A stretch of DNA of 37,720 nt, taken from Hyphomicrobiales bacterium (GTDB taxonomy: Bacteria; Pseudomonadota; Alphaproteobacteria; Rhizobiales; Rhizobiaceae). Below the pieces are notes generated by a model. The model had not been told where the DNA came from and did not search any database. It saw only the letters and a program-made list of their open reading frames with translations. The position numbers and the translations under genes are program-made. Below, piece after piece: positions 1 to 8,132 of the stretch (positions are counted from its first letter, which is position 1; every line of letters begins with the position of its first letter). The stretch lies in assembly GCA_024225445.1 (NCBI GenBank), contig JAAEMP010000401.1:1-37720 (forward strand), given 5' to 3'.

Positions 1-330
1 GCATTAATCTGATAATTTCAGCGTTTGCTTTGTTGACATCCAATACAAACAGTTGAATTTGGTGGATTTGGCACAAATCGACTGAGGCTGGCAGGTCGCA
101 AGCTGAACAGTTGACAAAATCGGAAACGGTAAAAGGTCCGCTGAACTGACCTTCACGCTTCTGGAAGCTACCAGCAGGCCCAATCGACCAATTCCATCAT
201 TGGTTGTGTTACGGTTTCGTGGCGCAAATGACCGTTTTTGCGCCTCACGCATTAGACGTCCTCAACCACCGGATATGATTTGTGGATCGACGCAAGGTTG
301 CAACGCACCCAAAGCGGCGGCATTTTGATT
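1..330. other. Non-coding stretch at window start, holds a dispersed-type repeat
   Basis: I see no convincing gene here. The only structured element is the first copy of a 113-bp direct repeat, listed separately. A minus-strand open frame crosses the repeat, but it has no recognisable domain or start signal and looks like frame left open by the repeat. The region lies just downstream of the LAS-peptidase gene and may be a boundary of an accessory segment. Confidence 0.5.
131..243 (+). repeat. Direct repeat, copy A (113 bp)
   Basis: By eye this aligns without gaps to 1129-1241. The first 76 bp (131-206) differ at about 9 positions, and the remaining 37 bp are more diverged but end in a shared GACCGTT..TTGCGC block. 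The two copies have the same orientation and bracket the LAS-peptidase gene. The sequence resembles intergenic repeats I associate with alphaproteobacterial genomes, but that is recollection and was not searched. Confidence 0.8.
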
Positions 331-1074
331 CTACATTTGGACGTGGATATGATCATCGTGACGAGCGGCTCGACACCCTTGAAATCTGATTTTCGAACTT
401 TGAACTTCAAACCTTTCTCTTAAGTGTGGCTCAATAAAAATTTTCCCGACGCGTTCGTCTGTAATCAGTAAATGCAATGCTGTCTTCATCCGCGACGGCT
501 CTGGTCGATAGTCAGGCCAAAAACCTTGTAACCACGCCATGTCCCATCTCAACGTGATCGTGTTATGCGGGCAATCAGTTGGACCATCCTCAAAAGCAAA
601 GTAGCCGATGGGAGACCTTGTAACACCGGTCAAATATCCACTGTCGTCCTGATAATAATAGGCTAAGTCAACTGTTCGTCCATCACTGTGTGAAAGGTGT
701 GGCAGCATGGGAAACCCGGAAACAAAAGGGAAATTCGCATCCAAAACGAGTGTTGTCGTGTTGGGAAAAGCACTTTCCATTTTGGCGGCATAGTCAATCA
801 GAACACCCTTAAGGTCGCGAGTAACGTATTGTCTGTTCAGCGCGCAAAATATTTTGGATTGCATCTGTAGAGCGTTTCCGGTGATGCAGGCTAAAGGCTC
901 ACGTCCAAGCATTGGAGCGATCCAAAGCGCAGATAATGACAATGCGATATATGCGGTGAAAAAGATCAAAATTCTGCGCCTGAAAAATAGCGCAATGAAC
1001 CAGGCCAAACCGCCGAGCTGAGAAACTACAGTTAGTATTATGATGATGGAGGCGTGCAGGAAAATTCTAATCAT
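331..1074 (-). CDS. Membrane-anchored LAS-type metallopeptidase, MepA/M15-like
   Basis: The product is a predicted zinc peptidase of the LAS superfamily, which cleaves peptidoglycan cross-links or stem peptides outside the membrane. The sequence shows two N-terminal hydrophobic segments (about residues 3-31 and 36-56, separated by an Arg-rich turn). The C-terminal half has the family's zinc signature: SHSDGRTVD gives His-x6-Asp (H129, D136) and the terminal HDDHIHV gives the HxH pair (H242, H244). This pattern is closest to MepA-type endopeptidases, but MepA proteins normally carry a cleavable signal peptide rather than a double membrane anchor. I chose the ATG at 1072-1074; an in-frame TTG at 1114-1116 would add 14 residues but has no Shine-Dalgarno. 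The gene is flanked by direct repeats on both sides. The fold assignment rests on short motifs only, and the substrate is not known. Confidence 0.6.
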   Translation of the reverse strand: MIRIFLHASIIIILTVVSQLGGLAWFIALFFRRRILIFFTAYIALSLSALWIAPMLGREPLACITGNALQMQSKIFCALNRQYVTRDLKGVLIDYAAKMESAFPNTTTLVLDANFPFVSGFPMLPHLSHSDGRTVDLAYYYQDDSGYLTGVTRSPIGYFAFEDGPTDCPHNTITLRWDMAWLQGFWPDYRPEPSRMKTALHLLITDERVGKIFIEPHLRERFEVQSSKIRFQGCRAARHDDHIHVQM

Positions 1075-1684
1075 ACTCCAGATTGCCTCAAAAATCGTTG
1101 AATGAACAGGTGTCAAGCGAAAGGCGGCAAAAAGTCCGTTGAGCTGACCTTCGCACTTCTGGAAACTTCCAGCAGACCCAATCGTCCAATTCCATCATTG
1201 GTTGCCTTGCAAAATCGCGGAGAAAACGACCGTTATTGCGCGGGGACCATGTGATTATTCTATTCCTGCGCGCAATGATGCGTTGCAGCGATCAATTGGA
1301 TCCACAGCCAATACTCGTCGTTTGTCGAAAACTGCCTTCGCCAACTCCGAGCCAGATTCGGATCTGGCAACTGTGTCGCAATTGGTGATTGATAATCGAT
1401 CCCTCCGTCGTCAATGACTTAATACAGACGTTCCGGCGTGCCAGATGGCCGCTGCGGCAATCCATGGATCTCTCACCCAATCCTGCTGCTTGATGCTTTC
1501 AATCCGCCTCATTCATCTCGATTTGCATGGCATCGCAAGAAAATCAGTCTAGGTTGACCGAGATCAATGCCGATCCGGCTGATCCTGGCAAAAACAAACA
1601 GAACCATAAATAAGAGTAATTCTCGTTGCTCGCCTTTATGAACTTAAAGCTGGCAGGGCACGTGAATACTGATGGGAGCAGGCC
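1075..1684. other. Intergenic region upstream of the beta-helix gene
   Basis: This stretch between divergent genes holds repeat copy B (1129-1241) next to the 5' end of the LAS-peptidase gene. It also holds a perfect 7-bp stem hairpin with a TCGG loop at 1351-1368 that lacks a following T-run. The promoter of the beta-helix gene should lie here, but I cannot pick out a convincing -35/-10 pair. No coding frame is supported. Confidence 0.5.
1129..1241 (+). repeat. Direct repeat, copy B (113 bp)
   Basis: This is the second copy of the repeat at 131-243, in the same orientation and ungapped, with about 81% identity by hand count. It begins 54 bp upstream of the preferred start of the LAS-peptidase gene and just beyond that gene's alternative TTG start, so it may contribute to its promoter. 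Confidence 0.8.
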
Positions 1685-3469
1685 ATGAGTTATTACGTTT
1701 CGGCAGAAGAAGGCAGCGACACCAACAGCGGTCTATCTTCTGAAGAATCCCTGCGGTCGATTACCAGAGCCATGGAACTCATCGCGGATGCGTTCATGGA
1801 GGAAGGGGATCCGTTTCCTGAAACCGTCCATGTCGCTGCAGGCGAATATGGAGGAGCTAGCGGCGAGAGATTCCCGATTTCCGTATTGCCGCTCGTGCAG
1901 GTAGTCGGTGAATCAAGTGAGGATTGCAATATCCTGTTTTCACTGGGACACGCCGATTGGGTGAGTTCCTGCGCTCCAATAGGCGCGTTCATGCATATTT
2001 ATGGCTCCGTATCGGGCTTCACTTTCTCCGTATCGGACCCGTCGGCGGAGTGCGCCCTGGTCATTCTGACGGACCAGAATGCAATTCTCGAAGACGCAGT
2101 GGCGGCGAACATACTCATAGAATCGGCTCGGCGGGTATCGAATGCCCAGTTCGTTTGGCTTGGAACAAAGGACGGATTCGAATCCGAGGGTGAGGTCTTT
2201 CCGCATATTGAGGATTGCCACTACAGCTGGGATCTTGCCGATGAGATCGACGCCTTTGTCAGGGATGTGGGTGGTTTCTGCCTCCGTGGAGGCCGGTTGG
2301 AGCAGAGCTCGGCGATAAACACCACGATCCATTCTCCATCTCGAACCGTCGTGCGGGACAATGAGATGGATGAGTGCCACGAGTTCATGGTTATCCGGGG
2401 ATTGTCGGAACCTCCTGCTGCCGACCCCGCAATGATTCCGCAGATCCTCAGCAACAGGATTTGGAAGCGGGAAGGACTAACCGGCTGGCCTAGCCGGGTA
2501 AGCGCCAAAGGCGAGTCCTATTGGGAGGATAATACAATACAGGTTGGTAGCCTCGGAATAGCGTGCGACTCCACTTTTCACGACAACACTATTGAGGCTC
2601 TCGTCGATTTTTCCCTGCACAGAAGCACGCAATCGGCGAATGGCGACCGTTCTGATATGAACGATTTCCATGAATGCGGATTTACTCCAGAAGCGGAAAT
2701 GTTGCGGCGGCCTTTGCGGCCGGTTTTCACCGACAACAGATTCAGATTTTCGGGGGGGCCATGGTCTGGCGGCAGGAAAGCCTATATGGAGATAATTTAT
2801 GATGCCGGTCCGGCATTTGAAGGCAATACCTTTTCGACCGAACACAGCGAATCCCTCATCCATGTTCAGAACATTCCCGACTTCAACTGGTCTGCGCCCT
2901 TGTGGGTAGCAGAACAACTGCAACCGGTCTGGACGACGAACTGGCAGGATTTCATCACGCGGGTGCGCCACAATGACAGATCACTGCCTGACTGGATTGG
3001 CGATTTGCCATCGCCGTGGCCGGATATGTGGGAGGGGTTCATTGCCTGGCTTTACATAGCCTCCCGTTCCGGGCTGGTCACGTTTCCGTCGGATCTGAGG
3101 CATCCGCTGCTGCCCACTCCCTACGGGGACGATCATCAGGCGTGGATCGACAATTGGCAGGGATTCCAGGAACACCTCGGCCAGTTCAGACACTGGCGCA
3201 TACCGGTGATCATGCGCAGCGACGATGAGGCGATACAGGCATTTCGGGAAGAATGGCCCAGCACCCTGGCGCCGCCGAGTGCCGATTTTGGCGGCGGCGG
3301 CCGGAGTATCGGTAACAACACGTTCAACATGGCGCACAGCCTTACCCCGAAGATCATCGTATCAGTCTATGACAACACGCTGGAGCTATGGGCCGAAAAC
3401 AACACCTGGTCGGATGGGCCGACGATCGAAGCCATTCCGCCCAGCGACGATATAATCATCCACACCTAG
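1685..3469 (+). CDS. Predicted parallel beta-helix protein (DUF1565-like)
   Basis: This 594-residue protein probably folds as a right-handed parallel beta-helix. The N-terminus (YYVSAEEGSDTNSG, then a serine-rich 'SITRAMELI' stretch and 'VHVAAGEYGG') matches the opening of DUF1565/pectin-lyase-fold proteins. Later the chain repeats rung-like Asn motifs: DNEMDE, EDNTI, HDNTI, TDNRF, EGNTF, NNTF, YDNTL and NNTW. A Trp-rich insert (about residues 405-520) interrupts this pattern. There is no signal peptide or membrane segment, which is unusual for a family often found outside the cell. The start is fixed by GGGAG six bases before ATG. It lies 19 bp upstream of the metzincin gene and is surely co-transcribed with it. 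G+C is clearly above the flanking core genes (37 of 60 bases in the line at 2461). No catalytic residues can be assigned; it could be a carbohydrate-active enzyme or a purely binding protein. Confidence 0.75.
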   Translation: MSYYVSAEEGSDTNSGLSSEESLRSITRAMELIADAFMEEGDPFPETVHVAAGEYGGASGERFPISVLPLVQVVGESSEDCNILFSLGHADWVSSCAPIGAFMHIYGSVSGFTFSVSDPSAECALVILTDQNAILEDAVAANILIESARRVSNAQFVWLGTKDGFESEGEVFPHIEDCHYSWDLADEIDAFVRDVGGFCLRGGRLEQSSAINTTIHSPSRTVVRDNEMDECHEFMVIRGLSEPPAADPAMIPQILSNRIWKREGLTGWPSRVSAKGESYWEDNTIQVGSLGIACDSTFHDNTIEALVDFSLHRSTQSANGDRSDMNDFHECGFTPEAEMLRRPLRPVFTDNRFRFSGGPWSGGRKAYMEIIYDAGPAFEGNTFSTEHSESLIHVQNIPDFNWSAPLWVAEQLQPVWTTNWQDFITRVRHNDRSLPDWIGDLPSPWPDMWEGFIAWLYIASRSGLVTFPSDLRHPLLPTPYGDDHQAWIDNWQGFQEHLGQFRHWRIPVIMRSDDEAIQAFREEWPSTLAPPSADFGGGGRSIGNNTFNMAHSLTPKIIVSVYDNTLELWAENNTWSDGPTIEAIPPSDDIIIHT

Positions 3470-3488
3470 GCAACGCGAGGACGTAGAA

Positions 3489-4946
3489 ATGAAAACGATC
3501 ACCTTGCCCATTGTGGCGCACCGGATATTCAGCAAGAAGTACGCCAGCGAGATCGTATGGGAAGATCCGCCGAAAACCTTCTTCGAACGCAAATGGTGGG
3601 AGGAGTGGGCCGCGGGGATGAATAACCCTCCAAAATGGCGCGATACCAGCGATGAAAAACCACGCTCGCAGGGGGAGCCTTCCATAAGGCTCGACAAGGA
3701 CCATGGTACCGTTCGAAGCATTGATGAGATTCGCGACATTTTCGATGGAAGCCGTCGGTCCAGATCAAGCAACGGCAACAGTGTGAACCGAATCTGGAAA
3801 GCGGCGGGTATCAAATTCCGGCTGATAGCGATCGTCGACGAGGGATTGCCACTTGTGCGCTCCATTGGCATCGACCATGAATCCGTGATCGACGTTGCCA
3901 GTCATCTGAACACGCCCAAGATGGTCAATGTCTATTTCTTCCAAAACATCACGGGTGCCAGGGGAGTTGGGGGTTGGTCGCCCGATCCCTTGCAGGAAAT
4001 GCTAAGGCTTGTTCCGTTTGCTGCAGGAGAAGACACCGACTCCTGGGACGGGACGGTCATTGTGATGGCGCACGAATTGGGACATCTCCTGAACCTGAGC
4101 CACATGTCGGATTCGGAGAACCTGATGTATCCCAGTGCCTGGGATAGCGCCACACTCATTCCGATGCAGATCATGATAGCACGCAATCAGGCCCGGTATT
4201 ACAGGCAGCCCCTTCCCTCTCTCTTTGTGCACAAATGGTTTCGCGACCACTTTATTGACGTGGAGGAGCCGCCATTTCGAAGAGATGCGTTGAGAGAAGG
4301 TCCGCTGGTTCTGGGTCAGCCGGTGCCGCGGCCGGGAGACCCCGTCACCCAGCTGGAATATGTAATGGATAGCGCGCCTGTGTTCGGCTACGGGCTGCCG
4401 CGAGCCGGCGATTATCAGATGTACAAGAATCTTGCGCTGGATGACCTGCCGCTTTCCGGCAAAAAGAAGCGGCGCGGGAAGTCGCCGGGAAAAGACGGGC
4501 TCAAGGTGCAGAAGCACGCATTGGCACTTTTGAACAGCCTGGAAATTGACAGCATGGTTGTCGCCCAGCTGGCCGGGCTTCCCGATGCCACCAAGACACT
4601 CTCCGGGATTGCAGCGGGAACCGTCAAGGCGACCGCCAAACAGCGCCAGAACGCCGTTTATGCGCTTGGTCGGATCGGCGACCCGAAAGCTTCCGATGCA
4701 TTGCTCAACGTGCTGGATACCACGGATATGTCCATGAGGATCGCGGCGTTGGTGGCCTTGAGAGCGCTGGGACCGGACACGCAGATCCGCAAGCGCTTGT
4801 GGCAGTTCGTCAAGAAAAAGGATGTTGAGCGTGTGGAAGCCGATCATGCGCGGTTGGTCCTGGGCCAGAAGGTAAGTGCTTTCAGCAACGGCCCGCGTCA
4901 TGGGGCCGAGGTCAACAAAGGGACGTATCTCGCTCCCGGTCCCTAA
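3489..4946 (+). CDS. Metzincin-type zinc metalloprotease with C-terminal HEAT-like repeats
   Basis: This is a predicted zinc endopeptidase. It contains HELGHLLNLSH at residues 195-205, the metzincin HExxHxxxxxH zinc site with Glu196 as general base. Asn replaces the usual Gly at position 202. Eight residues after the third His comes ENLMYPS, with Met213 as a plausible Met-turn, as in matrixins. The region after about residue 340 is Lys-rich. Residues of roughly 385-435 (AVYALGRIGDPKASDALL, then MRIAALVALRALG) look like HEAT or PBS-lyase repeats, a protein-binding scaffold. No signal peptide is visible. A GAGG eight bases upstream supports the ATG, and the gene follows the beta-helix gene by 19 bp. 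G+C is high (40 of 60 bases in the line at 4321). The family resemblance is clear at the active site; the HEAT fusion and the beta-helix partner are not a combination I recognise. Confidence 0.8.
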   Translation: MKTITLPIVAHRIFSKKYASEIVWEDPPKTFFERKWWEEWAAGMNNPPKWRDTSDEKPRSQGEPSIRLDKDHGTVRSIDEIRDIFDGSRRSRSSNGNSVNRIWKAAGIKFRLIAIVDEGLPLVRSIGIDHESVIDVASHLNTPKMVNVYFFQNITGARGVGGWSPDPLQEMLRLVPFAAGEDTDSWDGTVIVMAHELGHLLNLSHMSDSENLMYPSAWDSATLIPMQIMIARNQARYYRQPLPSLFVHKWFRDHFIDVEEPPFRRDALREGPLVLGQPVPRPGDPVTQLEYVMDSAPVFGYGLPRAGDYQMYKNLALDDLPLSGKKKRRGKSPGKDGLKVQKHALALLNSLEIDSMVVAQLAGLPDATKTLSGIAAGTVKATAKQRQNAVYALGRIGDPKASDALLNVLDTTDMSMRIAALVALRALGPDTQIRKRLWQFVKKKDVERVEADHARLVLGQKVSAFSNGPRHGAEVNKGTYLAPGP

Positions 4947-5425
4947 GTCTCGTGAGCTGATTGTTCCCGTGCGTTTGCCTTGTTGAGAGCAAAACGGATA
5001 TTGCCGTCGGATTGTTCCCGAGCGGATTGACGATCTGCTCGCTTTCGCAGGCGGATAATCCACACCAAGCGCACCTATCGCTATATTTTTGCTTCTGGCT
5101 CATTATGACAAAAAAAGCCGCATCGAAATGGAATGAATCAATTTGTTCGCATACAAGGCGCAAGTACGCGGGGCAAACCTTTTGGTTTTCAAGGACTTGC
5201 AACGCTGTTGCTGGACAAATTAGTCATATCTTAAAGGACGGTAAAACTGCTTCAATCTGCTGCGTCAAAGCGCCTGAATGGGCAACAAGCCCATCGCGCG
5301 CACTTTTCCTTGCATGTTTTTGCAGTTTTACCGCCATTTCGACCCAGTTTATGGGTCTATGACCTATAGATTATACCATTTGTTAGGGCTCGATCAAAAG
5401 CCTGTCACCCACTGTTGATAAACAA
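4947..5425. other. Intergenic region between convergent accessory and core genes
   Basis: I see no supported gene here. Two hairpins are visible: ATGGGC/GCCCAT (5278-5294, loop of 5) and GACCCA/TGGGTC (5341-5357, loop of 5). Neither has a proper T-run, so they are at best weak terminators for the two convergent units. A short phrase, GATTGTTCCCG, occurs twice (near 4957 and 5010). Open frames on both strands cross this stretch but show no domain, start signal or protein-like composition. Confidence 0.5.
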
Positions 5426-8020
5426 CTATCGGGTTACAAAACAGCTCCCGCCGGCAGCCTTGTAGCGTTTACAAAAACTGGCCGCTTCGGGCATTTCTCC
5501 AACTGGTATCTGCACCCGGTAAAATGTTCCTTTGCCATCAACGTCCACCGCTCGTATCTCTCTGGTATATCCCGATAGCAAGTCGGCAAACTTTTGCTTC
5601 AAATTCTCATAGGTCGCTTCCGCCAACTCCATACTACGCTGTGAGGATATTTGAACTTTGTAAATGTTTGATGACACTGAAGTGTTTGACACCGGAGGTT
5701 TTGAAGCCAAAGCAGCGACACTGGTAACCGATTTTGTTTCTGTTTTTGGAGCCTTTTCCAAAGGCGCGGTAGTTGCGGTAGTTAATGTGTTGACCGGCTT
5801 AACCGCAACTGGTTTTGGCGTAACGGCAGTGGGTGAGTTTGACGGCAATTCAACTGGATTATCAAGCGCAGCACTTTTAATCGAATTAGTTATTGCCGTC
5901 GAACTGGATTTATCCGCAATAAATGGGTTAGCGCTCGGGATAGCAATGGTTCCGGTGCTTTTTGCTCCATCGATTGTACCAACCTGCTCAACATTCGAAT
6001 TTTCTACCTTGACGGCTGAGGCAGGCACCTGGGCTACCGGCAACTGGGCCGAAGTAACCAGATTGTTGTTTTCCGGTGGAACCACACCAAGATTATTTGA
6101 CTGGGCCACCGTAGATGTCATGATGGTACCATCAGCCCTGACAGTTACCGTTTTTACTTTTCGTGGCTGAACAAAAGCGCTTGTTGTATTTTGCACACTA
6201 GTCTGCTTGGTTGTTGTCAGGCGCTCGACTGATTTCTCTGGCCTTAAACTGCGTACTTTTGTTTCCAGCTCTACTGGTTTTTCACTTGATGACACCAGCT
6301 TTTGCTGGTTGTTCTCATTGGATTTATCCCCGGTCATTTTTACGTAAACAGGCTGATCCTGATTGGCGAATTCTTTGCCACCTGGTTGCTCAGGCTTGAC
6401 CTTGAAGTCACTTTGATCGGCTCGTACAAGAACCGGCACTCCGGTGGAATTCGTATCACTAATCAAACCGTAAGCCACAACACCCGCACCTGTTAACACC
6501 GCGATTCCCAGCGCTGCCGCAGCCATGCGAAATCCGGATCCTTTTTTTACATCCTCCTGCAAGTCTCCAACCATGGCCGGATCAATTTCCAGCTGATTTT
6601 GCCCGGTAGCTGGCGGGGTATTATCAACACCAACACTTTCACCAACAGGAATTCCGGCAGCACCCGCAATAATTTCATCACTGCTCATCAACTCTTCCAG
6701 GTCATCCTCGATCAAAGTTTCTCGGTAAACTGACTGCTCGACAAATGACGGTTGGTGCGGGTGTGAAGAAACCGGTTCTTCGGGCTCCATTTCCATCGAA
6801 AGCTCGGTAGCAAATGCATCCGAAAATGCATTCTCAATATCCAAGGAATCAATCAGATCATCTTGCAAAGCATGAACTGAGTCATCTATCTGGCGCTCGC
6901 GTTGGCTGTAATCTGGCGCAGGCTTGTGCAAATATGGGTCCTGCGATTGGCCTGCCGATGGGACAGCTTGAACCGGGGCGACCGTTTCTTTGGGTGCAGG
7001 AAATTCTGGTAATTCGGTTTGCATATCGACATTACCGGCCAAAGCGGCAGACATCGTGTCCATTGACCGCTCTACAGACCTGGAGGAGATCTCGTTATTG
7101 CCACCATCATCTTGCTGATCAAATAGGGATTCTTTATTCGATGGACTATTCTGTGCAATTTTAACTGGATGTTTCAGTTCATCCAGAACCGCGTCGATTT
7201 CTTCATCCACATTAATACTGCTTGGCAGATCAGGCGTTGTCGGATGTTCAAATTCCGTATCGCTCCCGTGGTTTCCGCCACTGCCGGAATACCCGACACC
7301 CGTTTCAACCGTCGGTTCGCTAACCAATTCCAGATTTTGCTCCAGACTTTGTTCCAGACTTTGTTCCAGATTTTGTTCCAGACTTGATTCGAAATCCAGA
7401 TCCAGAGCTGGCTGCCCGATTTGCTGCTCGACCGCCGATAGATTCACAGGTTGTTCAGGCTGCAATTGAGATTGCTGGGTATTCAGCGGGTCTTCAATTG
7501 GCGGATTTTTTTTATCGCGATGGGAATCATACACATCCTCCTCACTGTTCAGCTCCGCCATAAGCTGTGATTCCAGATCCATGCTGTCATCGCCAGCACC
7601 TGTTGCAATATTACCGGAATCAATATCTTGTATTTCTGTCTCCATCATTGCAGCATTCTGCTCAGGCGATACCGGTCCATTGTCAACAGATACAGGTGCA
7701 GCCTGCTTTTGTGTCGCTGTCTCAGGCTCCTCTGGCAACAAATCCACATTCTCCGCTACTTCCGAAGCTGATGGTTGTTCAGTGGTTTCCGCAGTATTAA
7801 CCGGACTTACAATATATTTGGCAAATGGATTTGACTCTAATGAATCAGAGTCCCGGTTTTTGGCTGATTGTGGTTCTGCTACGTTGGACTCAGGCATTGT
7901 ATTCACTGGTTTCGTTTCAGGTTCTTCCCCGGAAACAATTCTTGCCAGTTCCGCAAGCGGGTCATCAAAGTGGGAATTTTCATGCTCGTCGTGCTGACGC
8001 TGAGAAATGTGTTCACTCAT
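5426..8020 (-). CDS. Large SPOR-domain envelope protein
   Basis: This single-pass inner-membrane protein probably binds denuded septal peptidoglycan through its C-terminal SPOR domain. A long acidic, Gln/Glu-rich cytoplasmic region comes first and includes a run of LEQ(N/S) repeats. One membrane segment follows (FRMAAAALGIAVLTGAG, near residue 500). A Thr/Pro/Val-rich periplasmic linker leads to about 80 C-terminal residues of SPOR type (YKVQISSQRSMELAEATYE ... YRVQIPVGEMPEAASFCKR). I start at MSEHISQ because relatives begin shortly before the conserved DDPLAELARI segment. An in-frame ATG at 8054-8056 with an AAGGGTGG upstream would add 12 residues. It lies 112 bp downstream of argS, and the dgt-argS-SPOR order is common in alphaproteobacteria. 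At 864 residues it is longer than I expect for this family. Confidence 0.85.
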   Translation of the reverse strand: MSEHISQRQHDEHENSHFDDPLAELARIVSGEEPETKPVNTMPESNVAEPQSAKNRDSDSLESNPFAKYIVSPVNTAETTEQPSASEVAENVDLLPEEPETATQKQAAPVSVDNGPVSPEQNAAMMETEIQDIDSGNIATGAGDDSMDLESQLMAELNSEEDVYDSHRDKKNPPIEDPLNTQQSQLQPEQPVNLSAVEQQIGQPALDLDFESSLEQNLEQSLEQSLEQNLELVSEPTVETGVGYSGSGGNHGSDTEFEHPTTPDLPSSINVDEEIDAVLDELKHPVKIAQNSPSNKESLFDQQDDGGNNEISSRSVERSMDTMSAALAGNVDMQTELPEFPAPKETVAPVQAVPSAGQSQDPYLHKPAPDYSQRERQIDDSVHALQDDLIDSLDIENAFSDAFATELSMEMEPEEPVSSHPHQPSFVEQSVYRETLIEDDLEELMSSDEIIAGAAGIPVGESVGVDNTPPATGQNQLEIDPAMVGDLQEDVKKGSGFRMAAAALGIAVLTGAGVVAYGLISDTNSTGVPVLVRADQSDFKVKPEQPGGKEFANQDQPVYVKMTGDKSNENNQQKLVSSSEKPVELETKVRSLRPEKSVERLTTTKQTSVQNTTSAFVQPRKVKTVTVRADGTIMTSTVAQSNNLGVVPPENNNLVTSAQLPVAQVPASAVKVENSNVEQVGTIDGAKSTGTIAIPSANPFIADKSSSTAITNSIKSAALDNPVELPSNSPTAVTPKPVAVKPVNTLTTATTAPLEKAPKTETKSVTSVAALASKPPVSNTSVSSNIYKVQISSQRSMELAEATYENLKQKFADLLSGYTREIRAVDVDGKGTFYRVQIPVGEMPEAASFCKRYKAAGGSCFVTR
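7331..7390 (-). repeat. Five tandem 12-bp repeats inside the SPOR gene
   Basis: On the plus strand the unit is CAGA(C/T)TTTG(T/C)TC, at 7331, 7343, 7355, 7367 and 7379; the last copy is degenerate. Each unit encodes four residues of the LEQ(S/N) type in the cytoplasmic acidic region. Whole-codon units mean that slippage would change length without breaking the frame. Confidence 0.9.
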
Positions 8021-8132
8021 ACTTAATATTCCATTCTGCAACTTCAAGGTGAACATTAGTCCACCCTTGTGTCTGTATATGCATATTCTATCAGCGGACA
8101 ATTTTGTTGCAAATAGGGCCAGTAGCTCTAAA

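Noticed and set aside
4-252. Minus-strand frame of 82 codons at the window start
   Set aside because: It lies across the direct repeat, has no ribosome site or domain, and parallels the low-complexity frames often left by dispersed repeats.
4961-5362. Plus-strand frame of 133 codons after the metzincin gene
   Set aside because: It begins with TTG without a ribosome site, is rich in Cys, Ser and Trp in a non-protein-like way, and shows no domain.
5664-6170. Plus-strand frame of 168 codons inside the SPOR gene
   Set aside because: It is antisense to a well-supported gene; its Val/Ala/Thr/Gly-rich makeup mirrors the codons of the low-complexity periplasmic linker on the other strand.
7331-7390. 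Short regular repeats that could suggest a CRISPR array
   Set aside because: The units are contiguous 12-mers in the coding frame with no spacers; no CRISPR array or cas gene was found.
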